From positions 229,060 through 293,059 of the forward strand of contig NZ_KB900367.1 in the NCBI RefSeq assembly GCF_000378725.1: a stretch of DNA of 64,000 nt. The letters are read 5' to 3'. The DNA comes from Peptoniphilus lacrimalis DSM 7455 (GTDB lineage Bacteria; Bacillota; Clostridia; Tissierellales; Peptoniphilaceae). Below are positions 25,091 to 32,801 of the stretch, piece by piece. Below the pieces are notes generated by a model. The model saw nothing but the letters and a program-made list of their open reading frames with translations, had not been told where the DNA came from and ran no database searches. Within the stretch, counting starts at the first letter, position 1, and each line of letters opens with the position of its first letter. Both the position numbers and the translations under genes were made by a program.

Positions 25091-25308
25091 TTATCATACT
25101 TGATTTCCATTGACTTATATTCAATAATATCTCCAATATCACATTGAAAATACTCACAAATCTTTCCTAATGTTTCTAGACTTACATTTTCGTTTCTTCC
25201 CATTTTTGCTATTGTCTTGGGTGTTGTTGCGATTGCACATTGTAAGTCTGTTTTTTTCATATTTTTATCTATTAATAACTTCCATAATTTGTTATATGAA
25301 AATCCCAT
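25081..25308 (-). CDS. Small Cro/CI-type HTH regulator (HTH_26 kind)
   Basis: The 75-aa paralogue of the protein at 19824-20039: MGFSYNKLWKLLIDKNMKKTDLQ, then TPKTIAKMGRNENVSLETLGKICEYFQCDIGDIIEY. ATG 25308 is preferred because TTGGAG lies 6 bases upstream; ATG 25320 is too close to that site. The last ~12 residues (MEIKYDNGI end) read into the OLD-ATPase fragment, so the C terminus was probably altered by a deletion fusion. Confidence 0.8.
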   Translation of the reverse strand: MGFSYNKLWKLLIDKNMKKTDLQCAIATTPKTIAKMGRNENVSLETLGKICEYFQCDIGDIIEYKSMEIKYDNGI

Positions 25309-25453
25309 ATCATTCTCCAATTCTATATTTTACCTTTCTAAATGTATAGATTAACTATCTAATGAGAGCATATAATACAGATTCCTTTCAATAATATAAT
25401 TTACTGCGTTAAACTTAGCAAAAAAATAAAGGCAGTCCGAAGATTGCCGATAT

Positions 25454-25735
25454 TTATCTTTCTGCACCTTTGCTATGGCCTTTCTTATTTGACTTGGCTT
25501 TATCATCTGTCTTAAAGTTTTTTATTTGCCCTAATATAGACTTTTTATCTTTATCTTGACTCCTTACTTGTTCTTTTGCTTTTAATAGCTTAGAAGACAG
25601 AATACGAACATTTTTATGTTTCCTTTCATTGTTGCCAATATTAGTTTTTACTTCTCAGAAGATTTTAACAAAATCTCCTTGTTTAAGGTTCTCTAAATCT
25701 TTTGTCTTATCTCCATAGAATGGATAATTACCAAG
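25454..25735 (-). pseudogene. Decayed mobile-element gene, C-terminal part
   Basis: The minus strand reads LGNYPFYGDKTKDLENLKQGDFVKIF, a TGA stop, then EVKTNIGNNERKHKNVRILSSKLL...SILGQIKNFKTDDKAKSNKKGHSKGAER stop. The lysine-rich tail and one internal stop indicate a degraded gene of an integrative element. I cannot name the family. The rest of the gap 25321-25853 holds nothing recognisable. Confidence 0.45.
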
Positions 25736-25853
25736 TAATATATTTAGATTTAAACTCACAAAGCAAAAAGTAAAAATGAAGTAAATTCGAAGTAAGATTA
25801 ATTTGAAAACTGGATAAAGAAGATTAACAGATATTATATTAAAACAATATTTC

Positions 25854-25994
25854 TCCGGTACTGGGACTGGGACGGGACTAAAAATTTGAAAACGTCCTAT
25901 AATTAGGTGGATTTGGTGATATTAGAAAAATAGAATCTTGTATTTTGAATGGTTTAGGATATATCGTACGTTTGGAAAAGAAGAATGGGAGTAA
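25854..25994 (+). repeat. Right-end module + att core (copy B)
   Basis: It shares CTCCGGTACTGGGACTGGGA and the following ~120 bases with copy A, and ends GAATGGGAGTAA (25983-25994). It closes the copper-resistance unit. Confidence 0.8.
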
Positions 25995-26232
25995 AACTCC
26001 CCTGTGTGTGAGTTTTACCCGAAAAATAGCGCAGAGCGCGGAGAGCAGTGAAACTGCGATTTTCGGTAAGCACAAAAAAGTAAAACGCGTTTAAAATAAG
26101 TGGTTTTAAGGCCTTAAAAAGTTCAACTGGGACAAAATTGGGTAAAAAAATTTAAAAGAATAATTCGAGGAATGTTTCCAAGTGATTTAAAAAAATAAAA
26201 ACTCTGGTCTTAGGGACTAGAGTTTTTTGTTT
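25995..26232 (+). repeat. Hairpin-rich left-end module (copy 4, diverged)
   Basis: After the core, GTAAAACTC/GAGTTTTAC and CCGAAAA/TTTTCGG with inner GCAGT-GAA-ACTGC form consecutive hairpins. CAACTGGGACAAAATTGGGT, TTTCCAAGTGATTTAAAAAA and a terminator then follow, in the same order as the other left ends. Confidence 0.65.
26200..26229 (+). terminator. Terminator in left-end module 4
   Basis: AACTCTGGTC pairs imperfectly with GGACTAGAGTT around TTAG, followed by T residues. Confidence 0.7.
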
Positions 26233-26254
26233 ATAATATGAAAAGAGGTGTGCA

Positions 26255-26617
26255 ATGGTTATTTTAAAGAAGATTTCATTTTCAAATGAGGAAGTTGTTT
26301 ATGAATATTATCCGGAAGGAAAAACTGAATTTCCAGGGAAAATCGTCGCAGATTTAAAAGAAAGAAAAGTTTTCCTTAAAGAAATCTCACAAAAGGATTG
26401 CTATCGAAAAATACTTGGATCAGAACTTAATGATATGAGGGATAGCATAAATAATATGCGAGTTGAAAATGGAGAAGAACAATATACTGAAGAAGAATTG
26501 TCCCTTTGTGATCCTGATAAAGATTATGGTGGTTATGTATATTCAGAAAAAGCTCTATCTAAACTTGAAGAATTTCTTGAAACTAATAATTACAAAGATG
26601 AATGTATAGTTGCCTAG
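26255..26617 (+). CDS. Hypothetical protein, 120 aa, acidic
   Basis: The ORF starts behind GAGGTG and encodes an acidic protein (VVYEYYPEGKTEFPGKIVADLKERKVFLKEIS then a helical half rich in E, N, D). The N-terminal half looks like a beta-strand domain. I recognise no family. It is the first gene of the third, integrase-free unit, so it is probable island cargo. Confidence 0.6.
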   Translation: MVILKKISFSNEEVVYEYYPEGKTEFPGKIVADLKERKVFLKEISQKDCYRKILGSELNDMRDSINNMRVENGEEQYTEEELSLCDPDKDYGGYVYSEKALSKLEEFLETNNYKDECIVA

Positions 26618-26803
26618 TATAAGCAAAAATTATGTTAGTAAATTTTATAGATTTTTAAAATTTTAATTCAAATAAATGTAAAGAAAAATTTACAGATATG
26701 AGGTGAAATTCAGCCATTCAAATATTTTTTCACAAGTATATTTGTGATAAAATACTAATTAAGGATACTTTATCTTAATAAAGAGAAAGTAATGGAGGAA
26801 ATT

Positions 26804-27406
26804 ATGATTGAAAAAATTATTGACGACAATGAAAATATATTGTGGCGAGGAAAGCCCAATGCCTTTCTTTATATTGTAGGCAACCCAAGCATTTATTTAA
26901 TTGCATTAATTTGGGGGATCTTTGACTTCTTTTTTATTTCTACTTTTCTTAGAGAATTTAATTTTATACAAGGATTTTTTATAATTTTCTTTATAATTCA
27001 TCTTTTCCCTGTTTGGTTTGCAATTTTAATGCCGATTTACAGGGTTTTAAATTATGGGACTATAGAATATGCAATTACAGACAAAAGAGTTTACATCAGC
27101 CAGGGGATTTTTGGAAGAGATGTAAATAATTATGAGCACAGAGAGCTTACAAACTTGAAAGTAGATGTAAATTTTATGGAAAACATTAAGGGACTTGGCA
27201 CAATTATCCTAGTTTATAATGGCGAAGGGGGAAATTCACCTTACAGCTTTAAGGCTGACGCAAATAAATTTATTTCCATTGAAGATCCCTACGATGTCTA
27301 CAAACTTCTTAAAAAAGTATCTCTCGATGTTGCAACAGACCAAGCCTATCCTAATGCCTATAGACCAAAAGAGAATGAAGGCTACAACACAAAATATAAA
27401 AGATAA
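26804..27406 (+). CDS. Membrane protein with bacterial PH domain
   Basis: The 200-aa protein has a short N-terminal cytosolic stretch ENILWRGKPNAFLY, two TM helices (~25-50 and 58-85), then a bacterial PH-type domain whose first strands read IEYAITDKRVYISQGIFGRDVNNYEHRELTNLKVD, the YdbT/bPH signature. I chose ATG 26804 because GGAGG is 6 bases upstream; the ATG at 26792 is part of that site. Role unknown; such proteins are membrane-associated and often stress-related. It ends before a clear terminator. Confidence 0.8.
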   Translation: MIEKIIDDNENILWRGKPNAFLYIVGNPSIYLIALIWGIFDFFFISTFLREFNFIQGFFIIFFIIHLFPVWFAILMPIYRVLNYGTIEYAITDKRVYISQGIFGRDVNNYEHRELTNLKVDVNFMENIKGLGTIILVYNGEGGNSPYSFKADANKFISIEDPYDVYKLLKKVSLDVATDQAYPNAYRPKENEGYNTKYKR

Positions 27407-27420
27407 CTTAAAAGACAACA

Positions 27421-27469
27421 AAAAGGTCACTGAGAAAATTTTCATTTCAGAATTTTTTCAGTGACTTTT
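27421..27469 (+). terminator. Terminator after the PH-domain gene
   Basis: GTCACTGA-GAAAATT pairs with AATTTTT-TCAGTGAC, flanked by AAAA and TTTT. The following 150 bases to the right-end module show no gene. Confidence 0.8.
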
Positions 27470-27619
27470 GATTAATGAGGGAAATTCCTGTAATATTTTA
27501 TTTTAATAGAGCCTTCTTTGTGTTATTTTTTAATAAATAAGAATAAATAATAAGTTATAAGAAATAGTTGACAAGTGATGCGTATCCTATGTTACCTTCA
27601 TAAATATTATTAGTTTTTG

Positions 27620-27762
27620 TTCCGGTACTGGGACTGGGACGGGACTAAAAATTTGAAAATGTCCTATAATTATATGGATTTAGTGATACTCGAAAAAATA
27701 GAACCTAGTATTTTGAATTGATTGGCATGTATCGGACCTTTGGAAAAGAAGAATGGGAATAG
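27620..27762 (+). repeat. Right-end module + att core (copy C)
   Basis: It shares CCGGTACTGGGACTGGGACG and the rest of the module with A, B and D and ends GAATGGGAATAG (27751-27762), which differs from the guaA terminus only in the last base. Confidence 0.8.
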
Positions 27763-28140
27763 TCCCACCATCTAAGGGTGACCGATGCTTTTGCATCGGT
27801 CATTTTCGAGACGAAGCAAAGCTGAGTCCGAAAAACTAAGCGAGAAAACTCACGAGAGTTTTCGAGAGGACATCGCAAGCGATGTTTTTACGTCAGCCCC
27901 ATATATCGAGCACGAAGTGCGAAGATAGATGGATGGAAACCCTTCTGCAGGGAAGAAAAGCCGACGCGACGAATAGGAGCGTTGGATTTTCTGATTCGCT
28001 AAATGGGATTGAAAATTATGTAATAATTTTCAAGTATACTTAGGAAATAGTAAACCGAAGATGAAACGGTCAAATATACTCGTTTCGAATATACGTCATT
28101 GTGGCGTGACTCGCGTACGCCTCATATCGGTTTTCTGTAC
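27763..28140 (+). repeat. Array of consecutive hairpins at a left end (copy 5)
   Basis: At least five back-to-back inverted repeats are seen: GACCGATGC-TTTT-GCATCGGTC, TTTTCG...CGAAAA, GAAAACTC-ACGA-GAGTTTTC, ACATCGC-AA-GCGATGT, and CCATATATC...GATAGATGG enclosing GCAC-GAA-GTGC. The stretch is GC-rich relative to its flanks and has no ORF. A similar AAGCGAGAAAAC...GTTTTCGAGAGGA unit occurs at 6973. It could be a structured RNA or protein-binding DNA. 28141-28374 holds no gene apart from the RBS of the next ORF. Confidence 0.7.
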
Positions 28141-28374
28141 TTAGTCTATTTCACCATATTTTCTCATAGATTATTTTTGAATATTATATAATTGGGCGTA
28201 ATTGAGTAGTTTCTTTTAGAGATTAATCGAAGATAGATTAGGGAAAATAAGCAAGAAAATCATAAAGGATTTTTCAATTACAAAAAGATGAATATACCAT
28301 TTCAGATTGGATAAAGATCAATTATATGATAATATAGTCCAATAATTAAAATATTTAAACAGGAGGATTGATGT

Positions 28375-29664
28375 ATGTTATCAAAAATTAAATTGTGGTT
28401 TTTTAATCATAAGAATTTTTTAAGGATGTCAAGATTTTTAATTTTAACAGTGTCGCTTCTTTTAGTTACCTGGATTTTTGATCATCAATATATTGCAATT
28501 AAATCTTATATTCCCAAACAACTATTGTTGTCGGTTGAAGTTTCGGTAGATTTCCTTTCTAATATATCTGGAATATTTTTGACTATAAGTACTTTTTGTT
28601 TTACAATTATTGTCACTGTACTTAATAAATATAGCAGTAGCATATCACCTAGGATGCTTCAGAGTTTCATAGATAGGACCGGAGTTCTTGGTTTATATGG
28701 TATATTTGTCAGTGGTTTTTTCTATTCAGTAATCAGTATCCTATTATTGCAAGATATTGCTCCAGACCAACATGTTGTCGCTGGAAGTTTCGGAATTGCT
28801 TATTCCATAATTGCGATGCTAAGTTTTATCGCTTTCTCAAGACAGGTTCTTGATAATCTAAAAGTATCAAATATTATAGAAAATATTTTTAATGATTGCG
28901 AGAAACTTATTGATAAAGAGGTAGAACTAAGAAAAAAAGCTAAGCATTATGAAGAAGGCGACAAATCTACAAAGTTATCAATTGTAGCTGAGAGCTCAGG
29001 TTATTTATTTGAAATAAAATCAGATGATATTTTTAAAGAGCTTAATGGCATAAAAGCAGAATTTGTTATAAACAAGAGAATTGGTGAATACACAACCAAA
29101 GGAGAAAGTGTAGGGGAATTAATTATATTCCAATGCAAGTTAGATGATAATGATAAAAAAGAATTAAAAGAAAAATTAAGTCCATTGTTTATAATAAATG
29201 CTTACAATAATAGAGAAGAAGATTATCACCGTGGAATTGTAAACTTAACCGAAATCGCTAATATGGCCCTAAGCCCTGGCACAAATGACCCAAATACTGC
29301 AATAATGTGTATAAATAAAATGTCATCATTGCTTGGGAAACTCTTATCTACAGGCAATCATTTTATAATCCTGAAAGAGGACGAAGATGTAAAAATAATT
29401 TATCAAAGTTATTCTGTAAAGGACGAACTATATCTTGGTTTCAGCCAGATAATTTCCTATTCAGCAGGTGATCCTTTGGTTACCAAAGCGATTTTACAAG
29501 GGATTTATATCATATACATAATGGCAGATATGGGTGCTAAAAAAAGCATAAAAAGATTTTTTGATGATAGCTATGAAATTTTAATGGAAAATTTTACTCA
29601 CGAAATTCATTTGGATATTTTTAAAAAAATAAAAAACAATATGGAAGAGCACGTAAGCTTATAG
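28375..29664 (+). CDS. DUF2254 family membrane protein
   Basis: The 429-aa protein has four TM helices (~17-35, 60-85, 105-128, 133-155) followed by a soluble C-terminal part. The conserved NLTEIANMALSPGTNDPNTAIMCI stretch is diagnostic of DUF2254. The ATG follows CAGGAGG. Function of the family is unknown. It is the only gene of the fourth island unit, so it is likely cargo brought by transfer. Confidence 0.88.
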   Translation: MLSKIKLWFFNHKNFLRMSRFLILTVSLLLVTWIFDHQYIAIKSYIPKQLLLSVEVSVDFLSNISGIFLTISTFCFTIIVTVLNKYSSSISPRMLQSFIDRTGVLGLYGIFVSGFFYSVISILLLQDIAPDQHVVAGSFGIAYSIIAMLSFIAFSRQVLDNLKVSNIIENIFNDCEKLIDKEVELRKKAKHYEEGDKSTKLSIVAESSGYLFEIKSDDIFKELNGIKAEFVINKRIGEYTTKGESVGELIIFQCKLDDNDKKELKEKLSPLFIINAYNNREEDYHRGIVNLTEIANMALSPGTNDPNTAIMCINKMSSLLGKLLSTGNHFIILKEDEDVKIIYQSYSVKDELYLGFSQIISYSAGDPLVTKAILQGIYIIYIMADMGAKKSIKRFFDDSYEILMENFTHEIHLDIFKKIKNNMEEHVSL

Positions 29665-30014
29665 GAAAATACATCTGAATCCATTTGAATTTAAATGCAT
29701 TCAAAATCAAATTAAAAACGTGGTCAATTAGTTTAGTATTTGTGGACCACTTTTCGATAATAACTCTGGGCCCATTTTCGGTTGATATTTACATGATGAA
29801 ATATTTACGTTTGAGCTTAATGCATTTAATATAAGCAAAAAATAAATATCTTTAAATAAAAAATACGAAAAATTACTATTGAAAAACAATGATTTTGAAC
29901 CTGTTTCAATATTAAAGGAAAATGGGACAATTTTTTTTAAAAAAATAGAAAATGATTTCAAACCAAAAAATCTATATGATAGATTTAATAATTACAGATC
30001 TACAAATTATAATT
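29665..30014. other. Gap without a recognisable gene
   Basis: The minus strand carries a short KYQPKMGPELLSKSGPQIL-like reading near 29740-29800 and the plus strand a lysine-rich fragment near 29870-29990. Both are interrupted and unassigned, probably decayed coding sequence. Confidence 0.3.
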
Positions 30015-30157
30015 CTCCGGTACTGGGACTGGGACGGGACTAAAAATTTGAAAATGTCCTATAATTAGATGGATTTGGTGATACTCTAAAAAATAGAACC
30101 TAGTATTTTGAATGGTTTGAGATATATCGTACGTTTGGAAAAGAAGAATGGGAGTAT
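30015..30157 (+). repeat. Right-end module + att core (copy D)
   Basis: It shares the full module of copies A-C and ends GAATGGGAGTAT (30146-30157). The next bases, TCGCAAAATTTTCTAAAATG, equal those that follow guaA at 4866. Confidence 0.8.
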
Positions 30158-30362
30158 TCGCAAAATTTTCTAAAATGGCTTGATTACAAGCTATAAAGAG
30201 AATAAAAAATGACTATTGGGGCTCAAATGGTACTGGTTAATAAGAATAATTAAAATAATAGTTCCAAGTGGTTTACATGAGGACAAAAAATTAGACCGTA
30301 GTTTTAGGCTGCGGTCTTTTTGCATACATATTTTTATTTTAAAAATCTTGATTTTATATAAT
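30158..30362 (+). repeat. Left-end module (copy 6) with XRE gene relic
   Basis: It matches the block after guaA (CTTGATTACAAGCTAT, TCAAATGGTACTGG, AGTTCCAAGTGGTTTACAT, terminator) and continues into TACATATTTTTATTTTAAAA, the 3' end of the XRE gene at 7142. It is the left edge of a further element whose body is lost. 30363-30600 holds nothing I recognise. Confidence 0.75.
30294..30321 (+). terminator. Terminator in left-end module 6
   Basis: GACCGTAG pairs with CTGCGGTC (one G-T pair) around TTTTAGG, followed by five T residues. Confidence 0.75.
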
Positions 30363-30610
30363 TAGGTAGGTTGTTATAAATTAGATCATTAATTAAGTTG
30401 AATAAAATATTAAAAAATATAAAGGTAATAACAGTATATTTGGGGAAACATTTAAATTATATAGCAAACAAGTAAATTATGCGACAATAAATGTTGGTTT
30501 TAGTGTCGGTTTGAATAAGACTTAATATAAAATAAAATAAGCACTTCGTAAAAATCTTGAGGCACTGTTTTGTTTATAGATAAGTGGGAATTTTATATAA
30601 TATATAGGGC

Positions 30611-30641
30611 TTGACATGTCCGTTGGGGACAGTGTTATCCT
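30611..30641 (+). promoter_or_regulatory. MerR-type promoter (19-bp spacer, dyad in spacer)
   Basis: TTGACA (30611-30616) and TATCCT (30636-30641) are 19 bp apart, the over-long spacing used by MerR activators, with TGTCC-GTTGG-GGACA inside the spacer. Confidence 0.8.
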
Positions 30642-30664
30642 TCAATCAAAGGAGGTAGATAACC

Positions 30665-31516
30665 ATGTTAAGAAGTGAAATTCAAAAAGAAACGGGTCTA
30701 ACTAGGAAGGCAATAGAGTATTATGAGTATAAAGGACTTATCCATCCTCAGAAATCTGAGAATGGTTATAGAGATTATAATATAAAGGATTTAGAAATTC
30801 TGAAAAAGGTGTCTATATTTAGAAAATTGGGAATGAGTATCTCAGATATTTATCAGTGTATATCATCAGGTGGTGATAGTCTGTCTTCTGTTTTAAGGGA
30901 AAAGCAACATCAATTGGATCTTGATGAAAAAAGGAAAGCAATACTAGAAATGATTGTTAGAGGTGAAAGTAAAGAACTAATTAATGATAAAGTTTCACTA
31001 CTTGAGATGGAAGAAACTATCTATGAAAAACTAGAAATTGCTTTTCCGGGATATTTTGGACAAATGTTGTTTGCTGCCTATCAACCATTTTTGAATGAGC
31101 CATTAGAAAATGATGTTAAGGTTTCCTTTTACAAATATATAGCTTATCTCGATAGGCTTCCTTCATTTGAATTAACTGAAGAAGAGAAAAAATATATTGA
31201 GAAGATTAGCTCACCCTTTGATATGAAAATCTTAAAAGATGTAAATCAGGCTAAAGTCGATGCTATTGAGAGTCCTGAAAAGTGGATGAAAGATAATGAA
31301 GATGTAATTTCTCAATATGAAACTTATAAAAATAGTGAAGAGTATCAAAATAGCATGATGAAACAGATCCAGGATAAGCTTAAAAACTTTATGAAGGAAA
31401 ATCAATATTATGAAATAGCAATTCCACTTATTAGAAAATTTAGCAAGAGCTATGATAATTATTATAAGAAGTTGCTAAAGGCAAATAAAGAGTATTTAAA
31501 TAATAAATATCAATAA
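30665..31516 (+). CDS. MerR-family regulator with long C-terminal domain
   Basis: The 283-aa protein has an N-terminal MerR HTH (RSEIQKETGLTRKAIEYYEYKGLIHPQKSENGYRDYNIKDLEILKKVSIFRKLGMSISDIYQCI), a linking coiled coil to ~110 and a ~165-residue helical C-terminal region with no family I recognise. It follows AAAGGAGG and the 19-bp-spacer promoter, so it probably controls itself. No target gene follows on the same strand, and an effector-binding role for the C terminus is an inference. It may be the last island gene or the first chromosomal one. Confidence 0.88.
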   Translation: MLRSEIQKETGLTRKAIEYYEYKGLIHPQKSENGYRDYNIKDLEILKKVSIFRKLGMSISDIYQCISSGGDSLSSVLREKQHQLDLDEKRKAILEMIVRGESKELINDKVSLLEMEETIYEKLEIAFPGYFGQMLFAAYQPFLNEPLENDVKVSFYKYIAYLDRLPSFELTEEEKKYIEKISSPFDMKILKDVNQAKVDAIESPEKWMKDNEDVISQYETYKNSEEYQNSMMKQIQDKLKNFMKENQYYEIAIPLIRKFSKSYDNYYKKLLKANKEYLNNKYQ

Positions 31517-31644
31517 TCAGGTTCTATAATAAATAGTGCTGGTGATAATTCATCGGTACTATTTTTATATGGAGATTTGAAAAATAAGTATATTGGTCAA
31601 ATTCCTATTATAATTTTTGTTTTAGAATTTTATGTTTGTACCAT

Positions 31645-31690
31645 AAAAAAATATATGGTTTTAGCTATAAGACATAAACCATATATTTTT
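31645..31690. terminator. Bidirectional terminator between merR-like gene and deacetylase
   Basis: AAATATATGGTTT (31649-31661) pairs with AAACCATATATTT (31676-31688), with A run before and T run after. Confidence 0.8.
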
Positions 31691-31724
31691 CATTTTTATT
31701 GACTTTAATTATTTGAAATGGAGC

Positions 31725-32735
31725 TTATTTTAAAACTCCAAATTTATAGTCGTTGTTCTTGAAATAGTCAATTACTTTAGGAAGGGCTTCGACTGTTAGC
31801 TCTTTTCCCTTTGAATCATGAGCGAGGACTACAGCAATTTTTGTGTTTTTATTTTTGTCTAAATTCTTTTTAACGTATTCAACTTGACCTTCAATTGTTG
31901 TTGGTCTTTCACTTCTCTTTTCTGCATCTCCTACTAGGGTATTCCAATCAATCCATTGAACATCTATTGAAGATAAGGCTAGATCAGCCTGGTCTGTATT
32001 TTCCCAAGACATATGTCCTCCGGGATACCTAAAGACTTTGGATTTAAAATCTTTTCCTAAAATTTTTTGCAATCTTTGGTTAGTTAGTTCAACTTCTTGT
32101 TTTATAATTTGTGGGTCACAAACTCTGCCTGGATATAATGTTTTATAGTCGTGGCTAAAAGAGTGATTTGCAATTGCATTTCCGTCATTTAATATCTGAT
32201 GAATAATACCTGCATGAGATTCGTTAATTGATTTACCTACTAAAAAGAAGGTTCCATGTACATTATTCTTCTTAAGTATATCCAAAATTTTTGGTGTAAC
32301 TTGTGTATTTGGGCCATCATCAAAAGTCAAAAATACAATTTTGTCATTACCTTTATAAGAATTATTTTCTATATAGGAATTAATTTTTTTTGCATCGTAA
32401 GCGTAGGAGCTTGCGATTTTTAAGTGATTAGAATTTTTAACTAAATAATGGTCTTTCAATGAATCAATTTTTAAAAGTGGAATTATTGAATCTTGTTTTT
32501 TGTCAAACATTTTCTTTTTAGTTCTTATACCTTGACTTTTTCCTATATACCAGGTCATGTCTTGAGATAACTCAACTTTAGAAAGTTTTGCATTATGAAT
32601 CTTTCTGTTTGTACAAGATACTATAAGAAAAATAAGAAGAATCAGAGTTCCAACGGAAACCATTTGTCTTTTTCTTTTTCTTTTTTTTGCTCTTTTTCTT
32701 CTTCTTAAATATTTTTCGTCTTTTACTTCATCCAT
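31725..32735 (-). CDS. Polysaccharide deacetylase (NodB domain), membrane-anchored
   Basis: The 336-aa protein has a very basic N terminus (RRRKRAKKRKRKRQ), one TM anchor (~25-42) and an extracellular NodB domain: motif 1 FLTFDDGPN, motif 2 HSFSH (NAIANHSFSHD), motif 3 RYPGGHMSW, and a late VLAHDSKGKE. These carry the metal His/Asp residues of CE4 enzymes, which remove acetyl groups from peptidoglycan or other cell-wall glycans. It stands on its own transcript on the minus strand after the YcdB/YcdC-like gene. Substrate not determined. Confidence 0.92.
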   Translation of the reverse strand: MDEVKDEKYLRRRKRAKKRKRKRQMVSVGTLILLIFLIVSCTNRKIHNAKLSKVELSQDMTWYIGKSQGIRTKKKMFDKKQDSIIPLLKIDSLKDHYLVKNSNHLKIASSYAYDAKKINSYIENNSYKGNDKIVFLTFDDGPNTQVTPKILDILKKNNVHGTFFLVGKSINESHAGIIHQILNDGNAIANHSFSHDYKTLYPGRVCDPQIIKQEVELTNQRLQKILGKDFKSKVFRYPGGHMSWENTDQADLALSSIDVQWIDWNTLVGDAEKRSERPTTIEGQVEYVKKNLDKNKNTKIAVVLAHDSKGKELTVEALPKVIDYFKNNDYKFGVLK

Positions 32736-32801
32736 TATAAGCCTCCGTTAGTAACTATAACCCACAAAGGCAAAAGTTGCAAGAACAAATAGGTTACAGT
32801 T

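Noticed and set aside
27763..28140. Possible group II intron, retron or CRISPR array in the hairpin region
   Set aside because: No reverse transcriptase or Cas gene is near, no domain-V-like ending is seen, and the repeats are inverted and dissimilar rather than identical direct repeats with spacers.
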